This document shows, one piece after another, positions 17,422 through 26,070 of a DNA stretch of 64,000 nt (positions are counted from its first letter, which is position 1; each line of letters starts with the position of its first letter). Both the position numbers and the translations under genes were made by a program. Below the pieces are notes generated by a model, which was not told the DNA's origin, made no database searches, and saw only the letters and a program-made list of their open reading frames with translations. Source of the stretch: a virus; the IMG/VR virus record IMGVR_UViG_3300045977_000336, positions 1 to 64,000 of that record. One strand, given 5' to 3'.

Positions 17422-17667
17422 TCAGGCGTCGCTATCAGCGGCTGTCGTACCTTTCGTGCGCGGCGTACGTTTGACGGCCGTCGTGCGCGGCGGTTCATCA
17501 AAGGCCGTGGTCTGCACAGGCGGCGCTTCGCTGATCTCCATGAACGCGCCGGGCGCATCGCGCAGCAGGAATTCGCCGCGCGTTTGATCGACGGTGATTT
17601 CCTTGCCGGGTTCGTACTCGACGCCCAGCGGCCCGTTACGATACCGGCTCAACACTTTGAGTTTCAT
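17422..17667 (-). CDS. Hypothetical late protein (81 aa)
   Basis: I choose the ATG at 17667 because AAGGAG lies 10 bases before it. An ATG three codons upstream would be too close to this site. The first 50 residues (MKLKVLSRYRNGPLGVEYEP) look folded; the tail is rich in Thr, Pro, Arg and Lys and probably disordered. It overlaps the glycosyltransferase end by 32 bases. Function unknown. Confidence 0.5.
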   Translation of the reverse strand: MKLKVLSRYRNGPLGVEYEPGKEITVDQTRGEFLLRDAPGAFMEISEAPPVQTTAFDEPPRTTAVKRTPRTKGTTAADSDA

Positions 17668-18445
17668 GTTGTCCATTCTCCTTGCGCGGCGCGGCTGACC
17701 ATGCTTGATCGGTGTCCCACTCGCCCCACGTCGTTTTGTTGGGAAAACGCGCGCTGCCGATGTGGCGCAGGCCCACGCGGCGCGTCACGCACACGCGCGC
17801 CCCGGCCAGCGCGCACTGGCGCGAAAAGTACCAATCTTCCGGCTCGACGTCGGCGATAAACTTGCCGTCGCCATTCGTGAAGATGGCGTCGTTGATCTCG
17901 AAGTGCACGCGCTCGGCAAACGGCTGCCGCACGTCGAGCAGCAGCAGGCCCGTGTTGACCAGCAGCACGCCGTCCGGCGAATCATCGCTGAACAGGTGCT
18001 GTATGTCGTGCACGTCAAACAGATCGGGCAGGCGCGTCGCTTCTTTGATGGTCAAGCGCCGCCGCCTGAATTCATAGCGCCCTTGCGCGTCGGGCGGACC
18101 CAGGTGCGGCAGATACGCGGTAGACGTCAAGCCGTGCCCGTCTTTGATCGGCACGATCGCGCCCAACACATCGGCGTGCGCTTCTTCCATGTCACTCAGC
18201 ATCTGAATGAGGAAGCCGCGATCGGGCAGGATGTCGGCGTGCACGATCAGCAAGTGGGAGATGTCGGGGCGGTTATTGAGCGCGAGGCACAGCAGTTCAT
18301 TGTGTCCCAGCGCGAGCAATGAAACCGCCTTGAAGGCGACGGTGTACACCGGGCAGTGCGGCAACGCCCCTTCGGCAATAAGCGCCGCCGCCAGCCCGGT
18401 GTTCACCTTGTCATCATAAGTCGGGACGCCGATTAAAACCGCCAT
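17636..18445 (-). CDS. GT-A-type glycosyltransferase
   Basis: A 269-residue protein. The N-terminus MAVLIGVPTYDDKVNTG, then NNRPDISHLLIVHADILPD with a D-x-x-x-D-type metal site after a hydrophobic strand, and HFEINDAIFTNGDGKFIADV, then EPEDWYFSRQCALAGA (the late acidic ED motif), are features of nucleotide-sugar transferases. RVGLRHIGSARFPN supplies the conserved H near the end. It lies between the decoration-like gene and the connectors, so it may glycosylate capsid or other virion proteins; glycosylating DNA or the host surface is also possible. The enzyme class is well supported, the target is inference. Confidence 0.7.
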   Translation of the reverse strand: MAVLIGVPTYDDKVNTGLAAALIAEGALPHCPVYTVAFKAVSLLALGHNELLCLALNNRPDISHLLIVHADILPDRGFLIQMLSDMEEAHADVLGAIVPIKDGHGLTSTAYLPHLGPPDAQGRYEFRRRRLTIKEATRLPDLFDVHDIQHLFSDDSPDGVLLVNTGLLLLDVRQPFAERVHFEINDAIFTNGDGKFIADVEPEDWYFSRQCALAGARVCVTRRVGLRHIGSARFPNKTTWGEWDTDQAWSAAPRKENGQHETQSVEPVS

Positions 18446-18457
18446 GACATAGGCCGA

Positions 18458-18868
18458 TCAGGCGGGCAGCAGCACGCCGACTAAAACTGCGTCGATGTCC
18501 AGCGTGTTCGGGGCGAAGTTGGCGTCTTGCACGATATTCAACGCGACGACTTTGCCCGCTGCGATCGGATCGGCATTGACCCGCGCCGTCGCGACCGCTG
18601 TCTGTGTGTTGGCATTGAGCGTCACGCTCGGCCCGCCCGTCAGCGCGGTTGTATTGGCCGTCACTTTCACGACGCCGCTGCCGCCTTGTACGGCGGCATT
18701 GACTTCGGCGTGCAGCAGCATCGGATGAAACTTGTAGCCAGTCGGCACGACGAAGCCCGCGCCGCCCTGCGTCAGCGTGAGCAGCGTGGTTGCGTTTCCG
18801 GCCAGGTTCGCTTTTCCATACTGCAACGCCAGCGGCAAACCATATTCGTAAGACAGATCGCCAGCCAT
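18458..18868 (-). CDS. Capsid decoration-like protein (136 aa)
   Basis: The product begins MAGDLSYEYGLPLALQYGK and continues with many Ala, Thr and Val in alternating pattern (VTLNANTQTAVATARVNA), ending with LDIDAVLVGVLLPA. It lies directly after the capsid gene (28 bases), the normal site for a head decoration or stabilising protein. Ribosome site AGGAGG 8 bases before ATG. Sequence-based support is moderate only. Confidence 0.55.
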   Translation of the reverse strand: MAGDLSYEYGLPLALQYGKANLAGNATTLLTLTQGGAGFVVPTGYKFHPMLLHAEVNAAVQGGSGVVKVTANTTALTGGPSVTLNANTQTAVATARVNADPIAAGKVVALNIVQDANFAPNTLDIDAVLVGVLLPA

Positions 18869-18895
18869 ATGTCAGCCTCCTATTGCCTGTGACGG

Positions 18896-20254
18896 CTACG
18901 AGAATTTGATGTGATGTGCGCCGGCCGTGTGTACCGCGGTGCTGCGCGTGCCGCGCGCGGCGACCGCGATGCGGAATGAAGCCACCATCACCAACTGCCG
19001 CTTCTGGATCAAGCGGTCCACTTCGATCATGAGTTGACGCCGGAAGCCCACGCGCCATGACGGGCGATGAAAGACGGCCATGGACCCGTAGACGTCATTA
19101 GTCGCGGGCGTGGTCGTCGTGTACTTGCCGTCCGTGTCCACCAGGCTCAGCGCGCCGCTGACCAGCACGGGCACGTTGGCATACTTCGCCAGCTCGCCCG
19201 TCAGTACCGTCGCGTTCGGCCCGAACTTATCGAGCGTCGCGACGTTGGTCAGGCCCAGCATGGCGATGTACGTCAGCGCATCGACGGCGATGCCGAGGTT
19301 GCTCGTGTCAGCCGCATACTTGCCCGTGCGCCCGATCGCGGCCAGCACCAGCGCATCGGTCAAGGTCGTATTGAGCGCGACGCTTTGCGCCGTGTTGTCC
19401 ACGAGAAACAGGTGGCGAATGCCGTCTTGCCCGGCCGAGAGGAAGTACGAATCGTTGGCGGGGTTGGCGTCGTCGCTGTTGATGTTGCCCGTCGCGGCGT
19501 CGGTCGCGTCGGCGTTCATGATGAAGCGATCGATCTGCTCGGCCCCGTCGCGCGTGATCTCCTGGCGCAGCGACGGCAGCACGGCAATGATTGAATCCTC
19601 ATCGAGGTCATACGCCCAGTCAGCCTCATACACTTGCTCGGTACTCGTCAGCGTGCTCTTGGCCGTGGTCGCATCCTGCGCGGTGATGGCGGTGTTCGCC
19701 CCGCCCTTGCGCCACGCGCCAGTTGCCCAGCCCAGCGGGATGTCGAACGGGTCGGTCGGCATATTGATCGCCGGGATCGACCCGCCGATCTTCGCGGCCA
19801 GGAACATGTCCTGCCACAGCTCCGCCGCCATGCCGGTCGGCACGTACTCGTCGCCTGATCCGGCCGTGGTCGAGTCGAGGGCTTTGGTTAAGCCGATCGC
19901 GTTCTTCAATTCAGGCGACGGCGGCCTGACGCGCTCGCCGCCCACCTGCTGGGCGCGGCTCAACAGCCAGTGCGTGAAGATCAGATCATCCACGCGCGCG
20001 CCGTCGAACTTGCCGCCCTGCACCTCGCCCTTCGAACGCACGCGGAAGCCGGGCGGGCCGATCAACTCGCCCTTGCGGCGCGGGCGGTTGGCCTCCGCGT
20101 CGTCGAGGCGCTTCTGCACCTGCTGATCCACCAATCCGCTGACGGTCTGCGCCAGCCGGTCATAGTCAATCGTGGCCTTATCGCTTCCATGCTCCTTGAC
20201 CACGGCGGCGAGTTGCGCAATCTCGCCACGGATGTCTGCTAACTGGTCACTCAT
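18896..20254 (-). CDS. Major capsid protein, HK97 fold
   Basis: A 452-residue protein from MSDQLADIRGEIAQL. This ATG has AAGGAGG about 10 bases upstream and overlaps the protease stop by 8 bases. The helical N-terminal 100 residues (delta-domain) end near GFRVRSKGEVQGGKFDG, a plausible cleavage region. Then DEYVPTGMAAELWQDMFLAA, DLDEDSIIAVLPSLRQEI, RDGAEQIDRFIMNADAT and a P-domain and A-domain follow in HK97 order. The C-terminus VAVAARGTRSTAVHTAG is typical. It forms the shell and follows its maturation protease. Confidence 0.9.
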   Translation of the reverse strand: MSDQLADIRGEIAQLAAVVKEHGSDKATIDYDRLAQTVSGLVDQQVQKRLDDAEANRPRRKGELIGPPGFRVRSKGEVQGGKFDGARVDDLIFTHWLLSRAQQVGGERVRPPSPELKNAIGLTKALDSTTAGSGDEYVPTGMAAELWQDMFLAAKIGGSIPAINMPTDPFDIPLGWATGAWRKGGANTAITAQDATTAKSTLTSTEQVYEADWAYDLDEDSIIAVLPSLRQEITRDGAEQIDRFIMNADATDAATGNINSDDANPANDSYFLSAGQDGIRHLFLVDNTAQSVALNTTLTDALVLAAIGRTGKYAADTSNLGIAVDALTYIAMLGLTNVATLDKFGPNATVLTGELAKYANVPVLVSGALSLVDTDGKYTTTTPATNDVYGSMAVFHRPSWRVGFRRQLMIEVDRLIQKRQLVMVASFRIAVAARGTRSTAVHTAGAHHIKFS

Positions 20255-22337
20255 GTTGGATAACCTCCTTAACGGTCGCCATGAGAGTGCGTAACTCGCC
20301 GACGAGCACGCGCTCGTCTTCGTCGCTGAGATGTTGATCGCCGCTAAGTTCATCTGCGGCTTCGTTCAAAGCCCGCGCGAAGTCACGCAGCGCGGCGGCT
20401 TTTTCAAACTGGGCTTGATGACGGTTGAGGTGTGCTTCGACACCGGCCCGATCGCCTTCGGGAATGTCGCTTTGCGGCAGGCGCGCCTTCGCATTGTTCA
20501 CGCCGCGCAGCACCACGCGCCCGTCGTTCAGGTGATGCGGCAACTTATAGGAAGACTTCGCATCCGGATCGCCGTCGCCGTCCACCCAGGCATGGATCTT
20601 GCGCAGCGCGCCGCGCTCGCTGGGGCACTCGCGCAGCACCTCACCCGCGTCCCATGCCGTATCCGGATCGGCCTTCGGTGTGGTGTGGGAAGGAATCGCG
20701 CCCTTGATGACGATGCCCGGCTCGACGGCGCTGACTTCAAGCAGCGTTTCATCCTTCACGGCATCACTGAATGGCACATTGAACACGCCGCTCGCGGGGA
20801 TGACTTCAAACGTGCCCTGGCAGTTCGGGCAGCGATACATCCCCCAGCTCAGCGCCGGGATCGACGTACCGCACTCGAACGGGCACGCCACGCGCACGAA
20901 CGGGAGCGGGTCCGCCGCCGCGCCGCGCATCAAATCCAGCGCATGCTGATCGAGCACCAGGCCGTCGTTAGCGTTTGCTTCCCTTCTCCCCTTCTCCTCT
21001 TCCTCCTCCTCTTGTTCCTGCACCTCCGCCAGCACCTCGTTCAAGTGATCGCGCGCCGCCTCGATCTTGCGCTCGTTCTTCTTGCTCAACACGCGGCCCG
21101 CCTTCACCTCGATCGGTTTGCTGTGCCGGTGCCAGCGCTTTGTCAGATGCAGCGCGCGCTCGAACACCTTATCCGTGAGAATGTCCACCGGCAGCAATTG
21201 TTCAAACGTCGCCACGTTGCCCGCCGCCTTTGTCCCGCCGGTGGCATTCGGCGCATCGTCCTGCGGCAGCGAGTCGAACACCTCGCCCAACGCTTTGACC
21301 TCCCACAGGTCGTGCGCGACCAGCGTCTCGTCGGCCTCGTCGCGCCGCTCGATGGCGTGTACCTGATCGCCTCTGGCGAGTTGCAAGGGCGGCAAAAACA
21401 CCACGCGCTTGAACTTGACGGTGGTGCCGCGATCGGGGTGCGGCTGCTCGTTGCACTCGCCCAGTTCCATATCCATCACCAGCACCGTCGCATCCTCAGG
21501 CACGTCCACCGTGCGTGTCGTGAAAGCCGCGTAATGGTGGCGCGCCTGGTCGGTTTCCACCACAATTCGCCGCAGCCACGCCTTCGGCTCGACTGGCGCT
21601 TCGGCTTCATCGTCGAGTGACTCGGCTTCCTGCAACGTCGCTTCACCGTCGCGTACCTGGCACTCGGCGCAGCGCAGCATCAGTGGATCCATCAGGCTCA
21701 TGGCGTACAACGTCGCGCTGACCGGCAGTTCGCGCCCGCAAGCCGTGCAGGCCGCTTTAATGACCCTCACACCCTCCGGATCGTCGATGCTCTTCACCGC
21801 CAGCCGCAGCGCTTCCTGATTCGCCGGCACAGGCACCAGCGAGAATTCAAGCAAATCCCAGTCGGTAAAGTCGTGGCCGCCGACGTTGTTCTGCTTGGCC
21901 TCAAGTGGCTGAAAACCGATTGAAGCCGCCTTGATCCAGCCGCCGTTCCACAACAAGAGCACAATCGTTTGGGGATCGAATTCATTGGCCGCCGGCCGCA
22001 ATTCAAAATCGGCAACCAATCCTTCCGGCGAGCGCGTCAGTGTGAGGGTGCGCCCGATCGTGGCGAACGGATCGCGGTAGTTGTGGGCCCATTGCACCAC
22101 GGGATTCTTGAGGTAGTTTTCGACGCGCGCCCCGGCCGGGAGCACCCGATCACGCTGGCGATCGACCGCGCCCGTGTTGATCAAAATGCGCCCACCGTTC
22201 TCTTGCCGGTCCAGCACCTTGACGGTGAAGACCTTGTGCACAACGCTGGGCGGCGCGCCACTGGGTGGCGCATTCATCGGAGTGGCCCTTTCGCCCTCGG
22301 CAGATTTCTTTTGATCCTGGCGCGTCTTGTTTCGCAT
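20247..22337 (-). CDS. Prohead protease with long zinc-ribbon-containing extension
   Basis: A 696-residue protein. Residues about 35-205 match HK97-type prohead protease (U35/S78): NTGAVDRQRDRVLPAGARVE, NPVVQWAHNYRDPFATIG with the catalytic His, AASIGFQPLEAKQN with the nucleophile Ser, and LLEFSLVPVPANQEA. About 490 residues follow, far longer than the usual 180-250. They include CTACGRELP...CAEC and CPFECGTSI...CPNC pairs (two probable zinc ribbons), a Glu-rich coiled region and an acidic C-terminus that may act as scaffold. The ribosome site TAGGAGG lies 6 bases before ATG. Confidence 0.8.
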   Translation of the reverse strand: MRNKTRQDQKKSAEGERATPMNAPPSGAPPSVVHKVFTVKVLDRQENGGRILINTGAVDRQRDRVLPAGARVENYLKNPVVQWAHNYRDPFATIGRTLTLTRSPEGLVADFELRPAANEFDPQTIVLLLWNGGWIKAASIGFQPLEAKQNNVGGHDFTDWDLLEFSLVPVPANQEALRLAVKSIDDPEGVRVIKAACTACGRELPVSATLYAMSLMDPLMLRCAECQVRDGEATLQEAESLDDEAEAPVEPKAWLRRIVVETDQARHHYAAFTTRTVDVPEDATVLVMDMELGECNEQPHPDRGTTVKFKRVVFLPPLQLARGDQVHAIERRDEADETLVAHDLWEVKALGEVFDSLPQDDAPNATGGTKAAGNVATFEQLLPVDILTDKVFERALHLTKRWHRHSKPIEVKAGRVLSKKNERKIEAARDHLNEVLAEVQEQEEEEEEKGRREANANDGLVLDQHALDLMRGAAADPLPFVRVACPFECGTSIPALSWGMYRCPNCQGTFEVIPASGVFNVPFSDAVKDETLLEVSAVEPGIVIKGAIPSHTTPKADPDTAWDAGEVLRECPSERGALRKIHAWVDGDGDPDAKSSYKLPHHLNDGRVVLRGVNNAKARLPQSDIPEGDRAGVEAHLNRHQAQFEKAAALRDFARALNEAADELSGDQHLSDEDERVLVGELRTLMATVKEVIQHE

Positions 22338-22373
22338 CTTCGCCTCCTACAGATCCTTCCAGGCCATAAACGC

Positions 22374-22408
22374 AAAAAGCCCACAGCGGCTTGACCGCTA
22401 TGGGCTTT
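22374..22408 (-). terminator. Rho-independent terminator or attenuator before the protease gene
   Basis: Minus-strand stem AAAGCCCATAGCGG with CCGCTGTGGGCTTT, a short TCAA-type loop, then five T. It lies 37 bases before the prohead protease start, so it either ends the upstream transcript or must be read through. Confidence 0.7.
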
Positions 22409-22432
22409 GAATGAACAGCTATTTTCCGCTTG

Positions 22433-22481
22433 CGCTGGACGCGCTCTATAAGGCGCTTCAGGTAGGGTGCCTCGTCCAGCG
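22433..22481 (-). ncRNA. Structured leader or small RNA element
   Basis: A perfect 9-bp closing stem (CGCTGGACG with CGTCCAGCG) encloses two smaller stems: AGG...CCT, and GCGC...GCGC. It resembles a three-way junction. It lies between a promoter (22528-22557) and a terminator (22374-22408), so the transcript from about 22521 would be about 147 nt. No known family is recognised. Confidence 0.45.
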
Positions 22482-22527
22482 GCTAACGGTTATCTCACAT
22501 TCTCAACTCTTACTCCCTACGCTCACC

Positions 22528-22557
22528 ATCTTACACCAAATTGTGTACCAGTGTCAA
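22528..22557 (-). promoter_or_regulatory. Leftward sigma70-type promoter before the head genes
   Basis: On the minus strand TTGACA (22557-22552) and TAAGAT (22533-22528) are 18 bases apart. It overlaps the end of the upstream membrane protein gene region and would start an RNA near 22521. Confidence 0.45.
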
Positions 22558-22566
22558 TATGACTCA

Positions 22567-23136
22567 CTATTCATACGTCGACCACCACACAATACACTGC
22601 ACCGCCGCCTTGAACGGCCCGGCTGAGTCCAGCGGGTGAGTATAGTACACCAGCGTCAACGTCTCCCCGGCGTCCAGCTGCACGTAATCCGGCGCAAAGT
22701 CAAACACCTGCGCCACCGGCGCACTCGGCTCGGCATAATGATCCCATTGCAACTTCGCCACGATCGCCCCGTCGCGCGTGCGCAGCACCGTCGCATCGCC
22801 GTCGCCCAGGGCGCCGTGGTACATCCCCATCCACAGGTACGCCTTGCGGATGCGCAGCGGCGTGCCGAGCGTATTCGTAAACACCAGCGTGCGCACCTCG
22901 CCGTCCGCCGTATATTCCCGCGTGTCAAACACCACGCTGCCGGTCAGGTCGCCGCCGGTCAGGTCCGCGCCGGCCCGCCCGCCGTCACTCTCGGCGGCCG
23001 TTCGTTGGGCCATCCCGAGCGCCGCTAAAACGACGCTTAACATGATGATGAGCAAACCCACCAAAATAAGGAAAAATACAATTTCAGCCGGCCATTGCGT
23101 GAGCCGCTTCGACCCACTCCGTAGTTGCGAATTCAT
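22567..23136 (-). CDS. Membrane-anchored protein (189 aa)
   Basis: The start MNSQLRSGSKRLTQWPAEI has AGGAGA 6 bases before ATG; a TTG six codons upstream is less likely. One membrane helix spans residues about 18-45 (IVFFLILVGLLIIMLSVVLAA, broken here for length), followed by a 140-residue outer domain of beta-type (VRTLVFTNTLGTPLRIRKAY). It ends the insertion between portal and protease and sits downstream of the peptidase genes, so a role in lysis (for example spanin- or holin-like) is possible but not shown. Confidence 0.5.
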   Translation of the reverse strand: MNSQLRSGSKRLTQWPAEIVFFLILVGLLIIMLSVVLAALGMAQRTAAESDGGRAGADLTGGDLTGSVVFDTREYTADGEVRTLVFTNTLGTPLRIRKAYLWMGMYHGALGDGDATVLRTRDGAIVAKLQWDHYAEPSAPVAQVFDFAPDYVQLDAGETLTLVYYTHPLDSAGPFKAAVQCIVWWSTYE

Positions 23137-23159
23137 TCGCCATCTCCTGACCAATCTCC

Positions 23160-23212
23160 CCGCTGACTAACCTACCAACTTACTAATTTACCAATTACCA
23201 ACCTCCCCCTCA
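23160..23212. repeat. TTACCAA-type 7-mer repeat block
   Basis: AACCTACCAACTTACTAATT, then TACCAATTACCAACC, placed between two late genes. On the coding strand the units read TTGGTAA/TTGGTAG and carry stop codons in shifting frames. Confidence 0.65.
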
Positions 23213-23425
23213 CTTCGGCAGCCACCGCGCCTGCGGACGCTCGTAATTGATCCAATTGCTCCCATTATAGAACGCAATCAAAATTCCGGGCCGGTGCTCG
23301 CCTTCGACCGCCCGCATGTAATTCAAGATCGCCTGCTCATCGGCGCGCAGGGCTTCCCCGGTATTTACCTGGGTGAGCACACCCGCGCGCGACAGCCCGC
23401 TGCCGTTCTCTGCTGGTTTACCCAT
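23210..23425 (-). CDS. Small late protein (71 aa)
   Basis: The product MGKPAENGSGLSRAGVLTQV to ERPQARWLPK starts 8 bases after the peptidase stop. It contains VEGEHRPGILIAFYNGSNWI, which looks like a small folded domain. Its reading is preferred over longer overlapping frames because it avoids the peptidase gene. Function unknown; as part of the peptidase cassette it may be an accessory to lysis or entry. Confidence 0.5.
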   Translation of the reverse strand: MGKPAENGSGLSRAGVLTQVNTGEALRADEQAILNYMRAVEGEHRPGILIAFYNGSNWINYERPQARWLPK

Positions 23426-23433
23426 CGTCTGCC

Positions 23434-24015
23434 TCACGCTTTCCTCAACACGCTCTCCGGATCGATCACGCCGTCTGGCCAAAAGGCCGAACAATCCTTG
23501 CAGCGCACGTAACCCTTCAACCCGGCCACGGCGTCGTGCACGCTCCAGTGCAAGTGAATGGCTTCCGTGCCCGTGCGGCCTGCGACGCCCAGCGGCGTGC
23601 CGCGTTTGACGATCGCGCCGGGCACGACGAAGATTTGAGACAGGTGCGCGTACAGCGTGCGCCAACGATCGGCTTCTGCGCCCCACGGATGCTTGAGCAC
23701 GACGTGCAAGCCATACGACGGCGAATCGCCGCGCTGGCACACGTACTCGACCACGCCGTCTTGCGCGGCGACGACGATCGCGTTGGTGCCCGTCGTGTTG
23801 TCGAAGGCGTCGCCGTCTGCGCCTTCGTGCTTGCCGTTGGCATAGTTGCGCGGCGCGTTGAACTTGCCGCCGTCCGTGATGCGCGGCGCTTCGTGCGACT
23901 GAATCGGCCACGCCACCCAGAACGGCTCAGGCGGTTCGGGCAGCGGCACTTCGACGGGCACGGGCGTGAACGTGAACGAACCTTCATGAATGGACAAGGC
24001 ATAGAGTTGCGGCAT
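23434..24015 (-). CDS. M23-family metallopeptidase
   Basis: A 193-residue protein. The zinc site motifs are complete: H63-E-G-A-D67 and H154-L-H156, with YAHLS (His124) between. The strand pattern NAIVVAAQDGVVEYV and KRGTPLGVAGRTG is that of LytM/M23 endopeptidases, which cut peptide cross-bridges of peptidoglycan. No signal peptide is seen. It is therefore a phage endolysin or a virion-associated entry enzyme. It follows the glycosidase-like gene by 11 bases, which suggests a joint attack on the wall. Confidence 0.85.
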   Translation of the reverse strand: MPQLYALSIHEGSFTFTPVPVEVPLPEPPEPFWVAWPIQSHEAPRITDGGKFNAPRNYANGKHEGADGDAFDNTTGTNAIVVAAQDGVVEYVCQRGDSPSYGLHVVLKHPWGAEADRWRTLYAHLSQIFVVPGAIVKRGTPLGVAGRTGTEAIHLHWSVHDAVAGLKGYVRCKDCSAFWPDGVIDPESVLRKA

Positions 24016-24026
24016 AGTGGACTCCT

Positions 24027-26051
24027 TTACGTCGCGATGATGCGGATCGACGTGTTAGCCGGATGCGTGCCGGGTTGCGGCGTCACCGTCACACGCGCGG
24101 CGGCTGAGGCGGGCACGACGCTGTGCTGAAACGTATAAGTCACAGGCGGCTGCGCGGCGGCGAAGCGCGTCTCGATCGACGTGTTGGCTGTCAGGTTGAA
24201 CTGGTAATCTTTGTCACGGCTGATCAACGCGCCCGTGGCTTTGTTGTAGTGCCCGTCGAACACGAGGTCGGGCGGCGGCAGCGTCGGCACGTAGTCTTTC
24301 AGGCCGCGCGGAATGTCCTGCCGTGTGACCCATTCCTCCCCGCTGCTGGCGAAGGCGTCGCCTTGCAGCGTGAAAAAGAACACGCCTGCCACATACGGTT
24401 CGAGCGTCGTGGCATACTGCCCATAGAGCAACCCCACCTCGCGCGGCGTGCACGTGTAGAACTTGAGCGACGCTTCGGTGATCCAAATCTTTTGCGTGCC
24501 CGTCAGGCGCGGCTGAAAGCGCCGATAGTAGCGCAGTTCGTCGTTGTTATCGACGTGCTCCAGCTTGCTGCCGTAGGCGTGCGCGCCGATGCCGTCGCAG
24601 GCGGCATACACGCCGCCGCTGGCAAAGGCGTCATCCCACGTCGGCGTGGTGGCGTTGGGCGACAAGCCCGGCGAGATGATCTTCAACGCCGGATGATTCT
24701 GGCGCAGGATTTGAATGACGGACTTCGACCACGTGACGAAGGTACTGACACCCCACTTCCATTCGTCGCTGAGGTTGACTTCGTTCAAAAATTCCAGCCA
24801 GAAGATTTGATCGGCCAGCATTTCCAGCACGGGCGTGCGGCAGACTTGATTATAGAAATCCTGCGCGGTCGGCAGTGTGCTGATATTGCCGACGTCCCAG
24901 TACAAGCGGTTAATGCAATTGGCCGCAGGCACGCCGAGGTTGACCAGCGCGCCGTGATTGTTCCGCGCATCCGACGTGAGGAACTTGTAGCCGTTCAAGC
25001 GCGGCATGGCGAGTTGAATCGTCGCTTTATCGAGCGCGGTGAGATCCCCGCCGTTCGAACGTGAATTGACCCCAATGATCTGCGCCACGGATTGGCCTCC
25101 TGTGCGTTGAATTTCGCTCGCCACCTGTGCGTAAGCGGTCACGGCATCGGACGTGAAATCACTCTCGGCCCCTTCGCTCAATTGGAACGCGCTCGCCCAT
25201 AACACATAGTCATCCCTGACGATCTCTTGCCCGTACCATTGCGCGTCAGCCATTTGCGCAGGCACGTCGCCGGTCGCTTCAAAGCCGTTGCCCCACCAGA
25301 ATTCGCTGAGCACGAACGGCACGCGGCAGTCAACGGGCAGCGCGGCGTAGATCTCGCGGTAATACAGCGCGCCGCTGCTGGGGCTAGTGCGCAGCGCGCC
25401 TTCGATGCCGTAGGCGTGGCAGTCGAAGATATCGCCATGTTTCTTGGCCGCTTGCAGCATCGGGTACAGGTGTGGCAGCACGTCGAGTTTCGGCCCGCCC
25501 GACGCGAAAGACCCAATACACAGCCGCGCGCCGTGCTCATGCGCAATATCCTGCGCGCGGCACGTCCACGCATTCATCCAATCGGCCTTAGCGAAGCGAT
25601 CGTCGCCTTCTCCCAGGTCCCATTCGTTGTACGGCGCATACCACGTCTCTTGCGACAGCAGCCAGTATTCGGTCAGATTGAGATTCGCGCCTCGCGCCGT
25701 GTACGGAATATGCAGCTGTTGCAAGACGCGCTCAAGCAGTAGCCGGGCGCGCTCGCTTAAATTCTGAGGTTTGTCCAGCGGCACGAAGATGCGCTTCTCC
25801 AGCAGCTCGTAATTGGCCGACGCGATCGGGTCCTCCTTCTCAAAATACCGATCGACTCCGCACGCGTCGGGCAGGCGACCCCACACATCGTTCTGAATGC
25901 GCAGCACCGTCAGCACGTTGGGATACAGTTCGCGCACGCGCTGATTGAGGCAGTACAACCCGGTCGGCTGCGCCTCGTTGACGAAGTCGCCGAGGCCGGT
26001 CGGCTTCAATCCGATCATGAACGACAGCGGGCTGGTCATCGAGATGGACAC
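24027..26051 (-). CDS. Tandem clan GH-A glycosidase-like protein
   Basis: A 674-residue protein with two related barrel-type domains. Domain 1 (about 1-320) has the acid/base pair N142-E143 in APYNEWDLGEG and a likely nucleophile E250 in FVLSEFWWGNG. Domain 2 (about 325-600) has N423-E424 in FLNEVNLSDEW and E526 in WITEASLKF. Between them HAYG motifs (CHAYGIEG and GAHAYGSK) recur at matching places. All four catalytic positions are present, so both halves may be active. A small beta-domain ends the protein. Start is GTG at 26051 or ATG at 26039; neither has a strong ribosome site. The substrate is unknown; the neighbouring M23 gene suggests cell wall or envelope sugars. Confidence 0.65.
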   Translation of the reverse strand: MSISMTSPLSFMIGLKPTGLGDFVNEAQPTGLYCLNQRVRELYPNVLTVLRIQNDVWGRLPDACGVDRYFEKEDPIASANYELLEKRIFVPLDKPQNLSERARLLLERVLQQLHIPYTARGANLNLTEYWLLSQETWYAPYNEWDLGEGDDRFAKADWMNAWTCRAQDIAHEHGARLCIGSFASGGPKLDVLPHLYPMLQAAKKHGDIFDCHAYGIEGALRTSPSSGALYYREIYAALPVDCRVPFVLSEFWWGNGFEATGDVPAQMADAQWYGQEIVRDDYVLWASAFQLSEGAESDFTSDAVTAYAQVASEIQRTGGQSVAQIIGVNSRSNGGDLTALDKATIQLAMPRLNGYKFLTSDARNNHGALVNLGVPAANCINRLYWDVGNISTLPTAQDFYNQVCRTPVLEMLADQIFWLEFLNEVNLSDEWKWGVSTFVTWSKSVIQILRQNHPALKIISPGLSPNATTPTWDDAFASGGVYAACDGIGAHAYGSKLEHVDNNDELRYYRRFQPRLTGTQKIWITEASLKFYTCTPREVGLLYGQYATTLEPYVAGVFFFTLQGDAFASSGEEWVTRQDIPRGLKDYVPTLPPPDLVFDGHYNKATGALISRDKDYQFNLTANTSIETRFAAAQPPVTYTFQHSVVPASAAARVTVTPQPGTHPANTSIRIIAT

Positions 26052-26070
26052 CTGTTGCGAGCAGTGCTCG

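Noticed and set aside
22433-22481. The 49-nt stem structure as a tRNA
   Set aside because: There is no T-loop or anticodon arm and the length is too short.
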